Below, in pieces: positions 17,040-25,120 of a stretch of 64,000 bases of DNA (its first letter is position 1; the number at the start of each line of letters is the position of its first letter). The notes beneath the pieces are model-generated. The model was not told where the DNA came from. It saw only the letters and a program-made list of their open reading frames with translations, and did no database searches. Position numbers and translations under genes: made by a program. This DNA is from Arenimonas donghaensis DSM 18148 = HO3-R19 (GTDB lineage: Bacteria; Pseudomonadota; Gammaproteobacteria; Xanthomonadales; Xanthomonadaceae): NCBI RefSeq assembly GCF_000743535.1, contig NZ_AVCJ01000003.1, positions 45,813 through 109,812 of the forward strand. Reading direction: 5' to 3'.

Positions 17040-18071
17040 CTAGGCCGCGGCGGGATCGGCAACCGTCGCCAGCGTCCGGGGTGAAATGTCCCGCACCACC
17101 GGCAGCTCCAGCGACGGGCGCTCGCAGGCGATGCCAGCCCCCTGCGGGCAGGTCTTGAGCATGTAATTGGCGTCGAAGGTCAGCCGCTCGACCAGGAAAT
17201 CCACGAACGCGCGGACCTTGGGCGACGGCACCCGCCCGCGGGTGAACACCGCGTTGAAGGCCACCTTCGGCCCGGTCCAGCCGGCCAGCACGCGCACCGC
17301 GCGGCCCGCCTCGACGAAGGGCTTGATGCTGACGTCGGTCGATATCAACAGGCCTTCGCCGCACAGCATCGCGCCCTGCAGCGGCGCCGGGTCGTTGGCG
17401 ACCAGGATCGGATTGATCGGGAACTCCTGCGCAGACTGCCCGCCCTCCTCGACCAGCGGCCAGTAATAGCGGCTGCCGTGGCGATGCTTGGAAAACGCCA
17501 GCACCCGGTGGTGCTGGAGGTCGTCCGGGTGCAGCGGCTCGCCATGGCGCTCGATGTAGTCCGGGCTGGCGTACACCTGGGTCCGGAAGCTGTGCAGGCG
17601 CCGGGCCACCAGCGAGGAATCGGGCAGGCTGCCGATGCGCAGCGCGACGTCGGTCTCGGTGGCGATCAGGTCGAGCCTTTCGTTGCCCAGGTTCAGGTCG
17701 ATGCGGACCTCGGGGTAGCGCTGGTGGAATTCGCTGAGCAACGGGGCGACCCACATCACGCCGATCGAATACGGCGCGGTCACGCGCAGCCAGCCGCGCG
17801 GGCCACCCTGCAATTGGCCGACAGCGCTCTCGGCCTCCTCGAGTTCACGCGCGATGCGCATGCTGTGGTCGTGGTAGACGGCGCCGGCCTCGGTCAGGCC
17901 CAGCTTGCGGGTGGTGCGATTGAGCAACTGGGCACCCAGCCGTTCCTCTAGCTCCTGCACCTTGCGGCTCACCGTGGTCTTGGGAAGGCCGAGCGTGCGC
18001 GCCGCTGCCGTGAAACTACCCTGCTCCACCACCTTGGCGAAGATCAGCGTGTCATTCAGATCACGGGCCAT
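17040..18071 (-). CDS. LysR-family transcriptional regulator
   Basis: 343-residue LysR regulator. The N-terminal winged helix (residues ~5-63) contains FAKVVEQGSFTAAARTLGLP and TTVSRKVQELEERLGAQLL. The effector domain (~90-300) includes LRVTAPYSIGVMWVAPLL, typical of the AaeR/DmlR-like subgroup. A ~40-residue C-terminal extension beyond the usual length has two cysteines. It is divergent from the SDR/RND efflux operon, the classic arrangement for a LysR activator of its neighbour. Twin palindromes 18 bp from its start suggest autoregulation as well. Inducer unknown. Convergent with the serine hydrolase gene, 27 bp apart. Confidence 0.93.
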   Translation of the reverse strand: MARDLNDTLIFAKVVEQGSFTAAARTLGLPKTTVSRKVQELEERLGAQLLNRTTRKLGLTEAGAVYHDHSMRIARELEEAESAVGQLQGGPRGWLRVTAPYSIGVMWVAPLLSEFHQRYPEVRIDLNLGNERLDLIATETDVALRIGSLPDSSLVARRLHSFRTQVYASPDYIERHGEPLHPDDLQHHRVLAFSKHRHGSRYYWPLVEEGGQSAQEFPINPILVANDPAPLQGAMLCGEGLLISTDVSIKPFVEAGRAVRVLAGWTGPKVAFNAVFTRGRVPSPKVRAFVDFLVERLTFDANYMLKTCPQGAGIACERPSLELPVVRDISPRTLATVADPAAA

Positions 18072-18088
18072 GGCTGTCTCCTTGGTTC

Positions 18089-18122
18089 GGGCAATTGGCC
18101 CGCTGGCGGGACAATTATTCCC
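18089..18122. promoter_or_regulatory. Twin palindromes, probable LysR operator
   Basis: GGGCAATTGGCCC (18089-18101) and GGGACAATTATTCCC (18108-18122) are both dyads built on GGG-(A)-CAATT-..-CCC. Their starts are 19 bp apart, about two helical turns. Extra GGGACAAT half-sites occur at 18251-18258 (reverse) and 18296-18303 inside the first efflux gene. The placement, just upstream of both divergent start regions, fits LysR control. Confidence 0.55.
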
Positions 18123-18134
18123 TTCTTCACGGAC

Positions 18135-18163
18135 TTATCAAGTGCCATCGGCGGGCCTAGATT
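18135..18163 (+). promoter_or_regulatory. Candidate promoter of the SDR-RND operon
   Basis: TTATCA at 18135 and TAGATT at 18158-18163, separated by 17 bp; each matches consensus at four of six positions. The palindrome centred near 18115 would lie about 55 bp upstream of the start site, the normal place for LysR activation. Confidence 0.4.
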
Positions 18164-18170
18164 GTGCGCC

Positions 18171-18248
18171 ATGGATCCGGGCCCTGCCGCCCAAACCCTC
18201 CCCCCCAGGCAAGGCTCGGGTCCCCCTACCTCCAGGCCATGGCCATGA
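18171..18248 (+). CDS. Possible 25-residue proline-rich leader ORF coupled to the SDR gene
   Basis: Reads MDPGPAAQTLPPRQGSGPPT and continues five more residues to a TGA whose bases overlap the ATG of the SDR gene (ATGA at 18245-18248). Its own ATG is 7 nt after the TAGATT box, so it could be translated as a leaderless message and deliver ribosomes to the next start, which has no Shine-Dalgarno. Proline-rich content (8 of 25) would make translation slow. Existence not proven. Confidence 0.3.
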   Translation: MDPGPAAQTLPPRQGSGPPTSRPWP

Positions 18249-19039
18249 GCATTGTCCCGATTCGTAACGATAATGGGCTAAACCGTCCCACCCGCGGGAC
18301 AATCGCCCGACCTGCCCTCGTCCTCGACGCCGCCGGCGAAGCCGGAGCCGCCATTGTTTCGGCGCTGCTGGCCAGCGGCCGCCCGGTCATCGCTGCATCC
18401 CATTCGGCCGATGCGCTGGCCGCACTGCCGCCCGCCATCCCCGGCAGCCCTGACCTGATGAAGGTATTGGGACATACGCAGACCGAAACCGCCGGCGCCG
18501 CCCTGGCCAACGCCGTGCGTTTGCTCCGCCGTCCGCCCGGCGCGGTGGTCGCCCTGCTCGGTGGCGAACTCAAGCCCGGACGCCTGCTCGACCACGGCTC
18601 GCCCTTTCTCCAGCAGGCCCTGGAAGACAGCGTCTTCGCCCACCTTGTGGCCGCGCGGCACCTGTTGCCGCTGTTGTCGGAATCGGCGCTGGCCGCGCAC
18701 TACCTCGTCATCGGCGGCCCGGCCGCCGAATTGCCCTGGGCGGGCTATGGCCACGCGTCGATCGCATCGGCCGCGCTGCGCATGTTCAGCCGGGCCCTGC
18801 GCGAGGAGACCCAGGGGGGCCCGGTCCGCGTACAGCAATTGTCGGTGTGTGCACCGCTGCGCACCCGCCAGCGTGGCCATGCCGCCTGTCCGGATTGGCC
18901 AGAACCCAACGAACTGGGACTGCAGGTGGTCGACCTGCTGTCCGCCCCGGGCCTTGAGCCGGTCGTGCGTTTCGAACGTCGTCCAGCGCGCCAACGCACC
19001 GGCCCCACCCCCGACCCCCTTTCCGAGACCACGCCATGA
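18245..19039 (+). CDS. Degenerate short-chain dehydrogenase-like protein, first gene of RND operon
   Basis: 264 residues with an SDR/Rossmann outline. A beta-strand/helix start (ALVLDAAGEAGAAIVSALLA) carries an altered glycine motif, VVALLGGELKPGRLLDHG sits at the NNAG position, and LVIGGPAAELPWAGYGHASI precedes the active-site helix. The catalytic Y168 is present but the usual Lys four residues on is Ser172 (YGHAS), and the TGxxxGxG loop is reduced. A classical oxidoreductase is therefore doubtful; it may bind a ligand or nucleotide without catalysis. I chose the ATG at 18245 because it overlaps the leader ORF stop; ATG 18239 and GTG 18164 are alternatives. Its stop overlaps the adaptor start (ATGA). 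Confidence 0.65.
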   Translation: MSIVPIRNDNGLNRPTRGTIARPALVLDAAGEAGAAIVSALLASGRPVIAASHSADALAALPPAIPGSPDLMKVLGHTQTETAGAALANAVRLLRRPPGAVVALLGGELKPGRLLDHGSPFLQQALEDSVFAHLVAARHLLPLLSESALAAHYLVIGGPAAELPWAGYGHASIASAALRMFSRALREETQGGPVRVQQLSVCAPLRTRQRGHAACPDWPEPNELGLQVVDLLSAPGLEPVVRFERRPARQRTGPTPDPLSETTP

Positions 19040-20205
19040 CCACCGAAACGCTTACCCGCCTCGCCCGCCTGGCCACCTTCACCCTGGCCGTCGCCATCAC
19101 CGCCGCCTGCAGCAGCCAGGCCCAGGAACACGGGACCATCGCGCCCGCGCAGGTTTCGGTGGCACCGGTCGAAACCCGGTCGATCACCCCCTGGGACGAA
19201 TTCACCGGCCGCGTTTCCGCCGTCGAAACCGTGCAGCTGCGGCCGCGCGTGTCCGGCTACGTCGAACGCGTGGAATACACGGAAGGCCAGGAAGTGAAAA
19301 AGGGCCAGGTACTGTTCGTGCTCGACGACCGCAGCTACCGCGCGGAACTCGACCGCGCCGAGGCCGAACTCAGCCGCGCCCGCAGCCATGCCGCGCTGGC
19401 CACCAGCGAACTGGCCCGCGCCCGCGAGCTCGCGAGGGAACGACTGATTTCGGCCGAACTGCTGGAACAGCGACGCGCCGCCACCGCCCAGGCCGCTTCC
19501 GAAGTGCGGGCCGCCGAAGCCCTGGCCGCCAAGGCGCGACTGGACCTGGAGTTCACCCGGGTGCGCGCACCGATCGACGGGCTGGCCGGACGGGCGCTGG
19601 TGACCACCGGCAACCTCGCCGCGCCCGACAGCACGGTGCTGACGACCCTGGTCTCGCTCGATCCGGTGCACGTCTACTTCGAGAGCGATGAACAGACCTA
19701 CCTGCGCCACGCGCGCCAGGACGCCAACGTGCGCAGCGGCCGCAACCCGGTGCGCGTTGGCCTGGCCGGCGAAGAAGGCTATCCGCACGAGGGCCAGCTG
19801 GACTTCGTGGACAACCAGGTGGACCCGCGCACCGGCACCATCCGGGCCCGCGCGGTGCTGGCCAATCCCGACCGGTCGCTGACTCCCGGCCTGTACGCAC
19901 GCGTGCAGCTGGTCGCCAACGCCCCGGAGCCGGCGCTGCTGGTCGACGACAAGGCGGTGCTCACCGACCAGGATCGCAAGTACGTGTACGTGGTCGGAGA
20001 GGGCAATACCGCTGAACGCCGCGATGTGGTCACCGGCCGCCTGGTGGACGGCCTGCGCGTCGTCGAACAGGGCCTGGCCGCCGGCGACCAGGTGGTGGTG
20101 GGTGGCGTGCAGCGCATCTTCTTCCCGGGCATGCCGCTGGCGCCCCAGCCGGCCGGCGAGCCGGCCCACGTCGCCACTGCCGCCGCGGTCGCCAGCGCGA
20201 ACTGA
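19036..20205 (+). CDS. RND efflux periplasmic adaptor (MexE/AcrA family), lipoprotein
   Basis: 389-residue membrane-fusion protein for the RND pump that follows. The signal peptide ends in the lipobox ITAAC (Cys25), so it is anchored in the inner membrane by lipid. SVAPVETRSITPWDEFTGRV, then YVERVEYTEGQEVKKGQVLF (lipoyl), a helical hairpin of ~60 residues rich in Ala/Glu/Arg, and LEFTRVRAPIDGLAGRAL (second lipoyl half) follow in order. DNQVDPRTGTIRARA is a signature of the beta-barrel domain. The order adaptor-pump with a LysR regulator parallels mexT-mexEF, but no oprN-like gene follows. Confidence 0.92.
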   Translation: MTTETLTRLARLATFTLAVAITAACSSQAQEHGTIAPAQVSVAPVETRSITPWDEFTGRVSAVETVQLRPRVSGYVERVEYTEGQEVKKGQVLFVLDDRSYRAELDRAEAELSRARSHAALATSELARARELARERLISAELLEQRRAATAQAASEVRAAEALAAKARLDLEFTRVRAPIDGLAGRALVTTGNLAAPDSTVLTTLVSLDPVHVYFESDEQTYLRHARQDANVRSGRNPVRVGLAGEEGYPHEGQLDFVDNQVDPRTGTIRARAVLANPDRSLTPGLYARVQLVANAPEPALLVDDKAVLTDQDRKYVYVVGEGNTAERRDVVTGRLVDGLRVVEQGLAAGDQVVVGGVQRIFFPGMPLAPQPAGEPAHVATAAAVASAN

Positions 20206-20217
20206 CCGGAGCCCCCC

Positions 20218-23200
20218 ATGGACTTTTCCCGCTTTTTCATCGACCGGCCCATCTTCGCGGCCGTCCTGTCGATCATCATCTTCGCCGCCGGCCTGGTGGC
20301 CCTGCCTGGCCTGCCCATCGGCGAATACCCCGAGGTGGTGCCGCCTTCGGTGGTGGTGCGCACGGTGTATCCCGGCGCCAACCCGAAGGTCATCGCCGAA
20401 ACGGTGGCGACGCCGCTGGAGGAAGCCATCAACGGCGTCGAGGACATGATGTACGTCAAGTCGGTCGCCGGCTCCGATGGCGTGCTGCAGATGACCGTGA
20501 CCTTCAAGCCGGGCGTGGACGCCGACGACGCCGCCGTGCGGGTGCAGAACCGGGTCAACCAGGCGCTGGCGCGCCTGCCCGAGGACGTCCGCCGGCAGGG
20601 CGTGATCACGCAAAAGCAGTCGCCTGTTTTCCTGATGGTGGTGCACCTGGTGTCCACCGACGGCAAGTACGACTCGCTCTACCTGCGCAATTACATGCGC
20701 CTGCACGTCAAGGACGAACTGGCCCGCATTCCCGGCGTCGGCGATGCCCAGGCCTTCGGCGGCGGCGACTACGCCATGCGGCTGTGGCTGGACCCGGAAA
20801 AGATCGCCGCGCGCGGCCTGACCGCCGGCGACGTGCTGCGTGCCGTGCGTGAGCAGAACGTGCAGGTGTCCGCGGGCCAGCTGGGCGCCGAGCCCATGGC
20901 CAATGGCAGCGACTTCCTGCTGCCGATCCACGCCCGTGGCAGGCTGGAAACACCGGAGGAATTCGGCGCCATCGTGCTCGAGGCCGGCGCCGATGGCGAA
21001 ATCGTGCAGCTGGCGGACGTCGCCCGCATCGAACTCGCGGCCGGGGACTACACCCTGCGCTCGCGCCTGGACGGCATGAACGCGTCGGCCATCGGCATTT
21101 TCCAGGCGCCGGGCGCCAATGCCCTGGACATCCGCGACGCGGTCGTGGCGAAGATGGAAGAAATCTCGCCGAGGCTGCCGCCCGGCGTTGAAATCAAGTC
21201 CGTCTACGACACCACGGTGTTCGTGCGCGATTCGATCAAGGCGGTGGTGATGACCCTGCTCGAGGCGACCGCACTGGTCGTGCTGGTGGTCATCCTGTTC
21301 CTGCAGACCTGGCGCGCCTCGATCATCCCGCTCATCGCGGTGCCGGTGTCGGTGGTCGGCACCTTCGCGGTGCTGCACCTGCTCGGCTTCTCGATCAACA
21401 CGCTGACCCTGTTCGGGCTGGTGCTGGCGATCGGCATCGTCGTCGACGACGCGATCGTCGTCGTGGAAAACGTCGAACGAAACATCGCCGAGGGCCTGGC
21501 GCCGCTCGCGGCCGCGCACCAGGCGATGCGCGAAGTATCCGGCCCGATCATCGCCATCGCCCTGGTGCTATGCGCGGTGTTCGTGCCGATGGCCTTCCTC
21601 GATGGCGTCACCGGCCAGTTCTACAAGCAGTTCGCGGTGACCATCGCCATCTCGACGGTGATCTCGGCCATCAATTCGCTGACGCTTTCGCCGGCGCTGG
21701 CGGCCCGGCTGCTCAAGCCGCATGGCGCGGCGCCGGATGCGCCGACCCGGCTCATCGATCGGCTGTTCGGCTGGATCTTCCGTCCGTTCAACCGGTTCTT
21801 CGGACGCAGCTCCGAGTCCTATGGCCGGGCGGTGTCGCGCATCCTGGGCCGGCGCGGTGCGGTGTTCGCGGTCTACGCCGGGCTGCTGGCCGCCACGGTG
21901 GCGGTTTCCTCGGCGGTGCCGGGCGGATTCATCCCGGTGCAGGACAAGTTGTACCTGATCGCCGGCGTGAAGTTGCCCGAAGGCGCATCCATCGAACGCA
22001 CCGACCAGGCCCTGGCCAAGCTCGGGGACATGGCGATGCAGATCGAAGGTGTCAAACACGAGGTCGCCTTCCCGGGGCTCAATCCCTTGCAGTTCACCAA
22101 TACGCCCAACAGCGGCGTGGTGTTCTTCTCGCTCTCGCCCGCCGATCAACGCTCGCTCAGCGCCGCCGAGATCACCGCCGAACTCAACCAGCGCATCGCC
22201 GGCATCGAAGAAGGCTTCGCCTTCGCACTGATGCCGCCGCCCATCCAGGGCCTGGGCAATGGTTCGGGCTACTCGCTGTTCATCCAGGACCGGGCCGGGC
22301 TGGGCTACGGCGCGCTGCAGGACGCGGTGGGGTCCTTCCAGGGCGTCGCCTCGCAGGCGCCGGGCATGGGCTTCCCCATCACCAGCTACCAGGCCAACGT
22401 GCCCCAGCTCGAAGCCGAGGTCGACCGCATCAAGGCCAAGGCCCTGGGCGTACCCCTGACCGAAGTATTCGACACCCTGCAGACTTACCTGGGCTCGGCC
22501 TACGTCAACGACTTCAACCTGTTCGGTCGCACCTGGCAGGTCATCGCCCAGGCCGACGGTTCCTTCCGCGACGAGGCCGAGGACATCGCCCGCCTGCGCA
22601 CGCGCAACGACCGGGGCGAGATGGTGCCGATCGGCAGCGTGGTGAACATCCGCCAGACCTTCGGTCCCGATCCGGTGATCCGCTTCAATGGCTATCCGGC
22701 CGCCGACATCCTGGGCGAAGCCGATCCGCGGCTGCTCTCTTCGGCGCAGGCCATGGCCGAGGTCGAGCGTATCGCCGGCCAGGCGCTGCCGCCCGGCATG
22801 GGCTTCGAATGGAGTGACCTCAGCTACCAGCAAGCCACCCAGGGCGATGCCGTGCTGGTGGTCTTCCCGCTGGCGGTGTTGTTGGCTTTCCTGGTGCTCG
22901 CCGCACTCTACGAAAGCTGGACCCTGCCGCTGGCCGTGATCCTGATCGTGCCCATGACCCTGCTGTCCGCCCTCGTCGGCGTCTGGCTGGCCGGCGGCGA
23001 CAACAATGTTTTCGTGCAGGTGGGGCTGGTGGTGCTGATGGGCCTGGCCTGCAAGAACGCGATCCTTATCGTCGAATTCGCGCGTGAGCTGGAACTGCAG
23101 GGCAAAGCCATCGTTGAAGCCGCGCTCGAGGCCTGCCGCCTGCGACTGCGACCCATCGTCATGACGTCGATCGCCTTCATCGCAGGTACGGTGCCGCTGG

Positions 23201-23388
23201 TGTTCGCCAGTGGTGCCGGCGCCGAGGTGCGCGCGGCCACGGGTGTCACGGTCTTTGCCGGCATGCTGGGCGTCACGCTGTTCGGCTTGCTGCTGACCCC
23301 GGTGTTCTACGTGGCCCTGCGCAAGCTGGTGACGCGCCGGACGGCGCGGTCCGCGGCCGCCGGGCAGGCCATCGCCGTCGCCGGCTGA
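20218..23388 (+). CDS. RND multidrug efflux pump, inner-membrane subunit (HAE1/MexF family)
   Basis: 1056-residue proton-driven resistance-nodulation-division transporter that exports amphipathic compounds. The start MDFSRFFIDRPIFAAVLSII is typical HAE1. The proton-relay aspartates D410-D411 lie in LVLAIGIVVDDAIVVVENVE. Two large periplasmic loops (about residues 35-335 and 560-870) and 12 membrane segments fit the family. GLACKNAILIVEFARELE, the TM10 region, contains the conserved Lys. Length is near MexF (1062). The gene starts 12 bp after the adaptor. An outer-membrane channel must come from elsewhere in the genome. Substrates cannot be predicted. Confidence 0.95.
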   Translation: MDFSRFFIDRPIFAAVLSIIIFAAGLVALPGLPIGEYPEVVPPSVVVRTVYPGANPKVIAETVATPLEEAINGVEDMMYVKSVAGSDGVLQMTVTFKPGVDADDAAVRVQNRVNQALARLPEDVRRQGVITQKQSPVFLMVVHLVSTDGKYDSLYLRNYMRLHVKDELARIPGVGDAQAFGGGDYAMRLWLDPEKIAARGLTAGDVLRAVREQNVQVSAGQLGAEPMANGSDFLLPIHARGRLETPEEFGAIVLEAGADGEIVQLADVARIELAAGDYTLRSRLDGMNASAIGIFQAPGANALDIRDAVVAKMEEISPRLPPGVEIKSVYDTTVFVRDSIKAVVMTLLEATALVVLVVILFLQTWRASIIPLIAVPVSVVGTFAVLHLLGFSINTLTLFGLVLAIGIVVDDAIVVVENVERNIAEGLAPLAAAHQAMREVSGPIIAIALVLCAVFVPMAFLDGVTGQFYKQFAVTIAISTVISAINSLTLSPALAARLLKPHGAAPDAPTRLIDRLFGWIFRPFNRFFGRSSESYGRAVSRILGRRGAVFAVYAGLLAATVAVSSAVPGGFIPVQDKLYLIAGVKLPEGASIERTDQALAKLGDMAMQIEGVKHEVAFPGLNPLQFTNTPNSGVVFFSLSPADQRSLSAAEITAELNQRIAGIEEGFAFALMPPPIQGLGNGSGYSLFIQDRAGLGYGALQDAVGSFQGVASQAPGMGFPITSYQANVPQLEAEVDRIKAKALGVPLTEVFDTLQTYLGSAYVNDFNLFGRTWQVIAQADGSFRDEAEDIARLRTRNDRGEMVPIGSVVNIRQTFGPDPVIRFNGYPAADILGEADPRLLSSAQAMAEVERIAGQALPPGMGFEWSDLSYQQATQGDAVLVVFPLAVLLAFLVLAALYESWTLPLAVILIVPMTLLSALVGVWLAGGDNNVFVQVGLVVLMGLACKNAILIVEFARELELQGKAIVEAALEACRLRLRPIVMTSIAFIAGTVPLVFASGAGAEVRAATGVTVFAGMLGVTLFGLLLTPVFYVALRKLVTRRTARSAAAGQAIAVAG

Positions 23389-23394
23389 AGCAAT

Positions 23395-23643
23395 TCAGCC
23401 GACGCGAACCAGGCGGTGGCTGGACGTACCGGCATAGCTGCGGTCCTGGGCGTAGCCGCTGCTGCGGCCATAACCGGTGCCGTAGTCGCGGCGACGGTAG
23501 CGCTCGGGGCGCAGCGCCGGGGCGGGTTCGGCCGACGGCGCCGGGGTGGCCGGGGCCTGCCTGGCCGGGATGGCCCGGGCGGCGGGTGCGGAAGCGACCA
23601 GGGCGGTCGGGAACAGGCGGTACAGGGAGTTCAGGGCATTCAT
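23395..23643 (-). CDS. Small Arg/Tyr/Ser-rich protein, function unknown
   Basis: 82 residues from ATG 23643. The first ~25 are mildly hydrophobic and could be a weak signal peptide. A Pro/Ala linker follows, and then a low-complexity tail (RRRDYGTGYGRSSGYAQDRS). I do not recognise it. Support for expression is a candidate promoter just upstream (23674-23701) and a local AT-rich island at 23720-23745; there is no strong Shine-Dalgarno. It may be a real envelope microprotein or a chance ORF. Confidence 0.4.
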   Translation of the reverse strand: MNALNSLYRLFPTALVASAPAARAIPARQAPATPAPSAEPAPALRPERYRRRDYGTGYGRSSGYAQDRSYAGTSSHRLVRVG

Positions 23644-23673
23644 GGCCGGGGTCTCGTGCGTTGGTGTGCTGGT

Positions 23674-23701
23674 AATCTACAACACCTAACCGCAGGCGCA
23701 A
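23674..23701 (-). promoter_or_regulatory. Candidate promoter for the small protein gene
   Basis: Reverse strand TTGCGC (23701-23696), 16-bp spacer, TAGATT (23679-23674), about 30 nt from the ATG at 23643. Both boxes match consensus at four of six. Confidence 0.35.
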
Positions 23702-23756
23702 TGGGCCGGAAGTCATATCCCGCAAACTATTGAAATAAAAGGACTCCTGCCGGGGA

Positions 23757-25046
23757 CTAACCGGCTGGCCGGCCGGCCCCGGCAGCCAGCACCTGCTCAA
23801 TCGCCGCCAGCTGGGTCCGCGCCTCGCCGGCCAGCGGGTGGTCGGGATGGGTACTTACCAACGAACGCAGCCGCTGGCAGGCGGCCTCATCCTGGCCCAG
23901 GCGTTCGCTGAGCAAGGTCGCCGCGGTCAGCACCACCCGGGGCAGGTCCGGACTGTCGGGGAAGCGGGTCTCGAAGTCCCGTGCCAGGGCGACCGCGCGC
24001 TGGGCCTGTCCCTGGCGCGTTGCCAGCGCGACCAGTCGCGCGATCTGCTCGGGCAGGTCCAGGGTGAATCCGGGCACCCGGTCGGCGGTGTCTGCAAAAA
24101 CCGCCAGCGCGCGCTTGTCTTTTTCAGTAACCAACAGGCTGGAGATGTATTCCCGGTCATGCGCCGCCAACCGGTCCAGGTCGCCGACCTGCACCAGCAA
24201 TTGGCGATAGCGATCGTGCACCGGGTCTGATGCGCCGCGGCCGCGAAACAGCCCGGCCAGCCGCTCCGCCGCCGCTTCGGCCTTGCCTTCGGCGGCCAGC
24301 GCGTCGGCCTGCGCCATGGTTTCGTCCTCGATCGGATTGCCATAGGTCGCCCGCGTCACCGCCGGCGTGACGTCCAGGCCCAGGACCTCGTGGTGCCGGT
24401 GGAGCAGGTCGCCAAGCACGTGGTAGCTCGCCACCAGCGCATACAGCGCGATGAAGCTCCCCACCACCTGGCCGGGCCCACCCAGGGCCGCCACCAGGGC
24501 CCACTGCAAACCTTCCGACAGCAGGCCCAGGAGCGCGAATACCAGCACCACGCCGAAATAAGGCGCACCCAGGCGTCCGATGAGTTCGAACCAGGCCAGG
24601 GGATTGAGCGCATTGGGGTAATGATGGTTGATCGCCAGCAGCATCACGGCTGCCGGCATGAACAGGAACACCGCCAGCAAGGCGCCCAGCGTCGGCAGCA
24701 GTCCCAGCCACACCGCCACGACCGTCACCAGCAGGCCCACCAGCACGCCCAGCACCAGCTGTTCGATGGCGTCGCCATCGGTGGCCAGCAGCTCTTCCCC
24801 GCCCAGGGGCTCGTAGCGGCCATGGGCGGTGTTGGTCAGCGCCTCGACCGCCATCTTGAAGCCCATGATCCAGAACGCCAGCTCGAACACCAGTCCCAGG
24901 AGGTTGGGCAGGTTGGCAAGCAGCCGGAAAACCGCCAGGCCCGCGAACATCGCCAGCATTGCATTCGAGGCCGGGTAGCCCAGCAGGCCCGGCAGGCGTT
25001 CGATCAGGGAGCCAGCGGCGTCGGGACGCAGGGACGTTCGGGTCAT
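23757..25046 (-). CDS. Multi-pass membrane protein with C-terminal TPR-like region
   Basis: 429 residues, not assigned to a named function. Residues ~20-235 hold about six hydrophobic segments (FRLLANLPNLLGLVFELAFW; LGVLVGLLVTVVAVWLGLLP; YFGVVLVFALLGLLSEGLQW) with a DUF4013-like feel. Residues ~255-425 are a soluble alpha-helical domain whose repeated A/L/E-rich helices (ADALAAEGKAEAAAERLAGL; KRALAVFADTADRVPGF) suggest TPR-type repeats. It lies 74 bp downstream of the DUF481 porin-like gene on the same strand and may share its transcript. It could be an envelope assembly factor; that is a guess. Confidence 0.7.
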   Translation of the reverse strand: MTRTSLRPDAAGSLIERLPGLLGYPASNAMLAMFAGLAVFRLLANLPNLLGLVFELAFWIMGFKMAVEALTNTAHGRYEPLGGEELLATDGDAIEQLVLGVLVGLLVTVVAVWLGLLPTLGALLAVFLFMPAAVMLLAINHHYPNALNPLAWFELIGRLGAPYFGVVLVFALLGLLSEGLQWALVAALGGPGQVVGSFIALYALVASYHVLGDLLHRHHEVLGLDVTPAVTRATYGNPIEDETMAQADALAAEGKAEAAAERLAGLFRGRGASDPVHDRYRQLLVQVGDLDRLAAHDREYISSLLVTEKDKRALAVFADTADRVPGFTLDLPEQIARLVALATRQGQAQRAVALARDFETRFPDSPDLPRVVLTAATLLSERLGQDEAACQRLRSLVSTHPDHPLAGEARTQLAAIEQVLAAGAGRPAG

Positions 25047-25120
25047 GGGTCGGGCTTCGCCGGGAAAAACCCGAGGCTAGGCCGCGGGCCGGCCGGGGGT
25101 CAAACCGGCCGGGCTTTGCC

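Noticed and set aside
18745..21519. 924-codon minus-strand frame across the SDR and RND genes
   Set aside because: Spans three well-supported genes on the other strand and reads as His/Arg/Asp repeats without domain matches.
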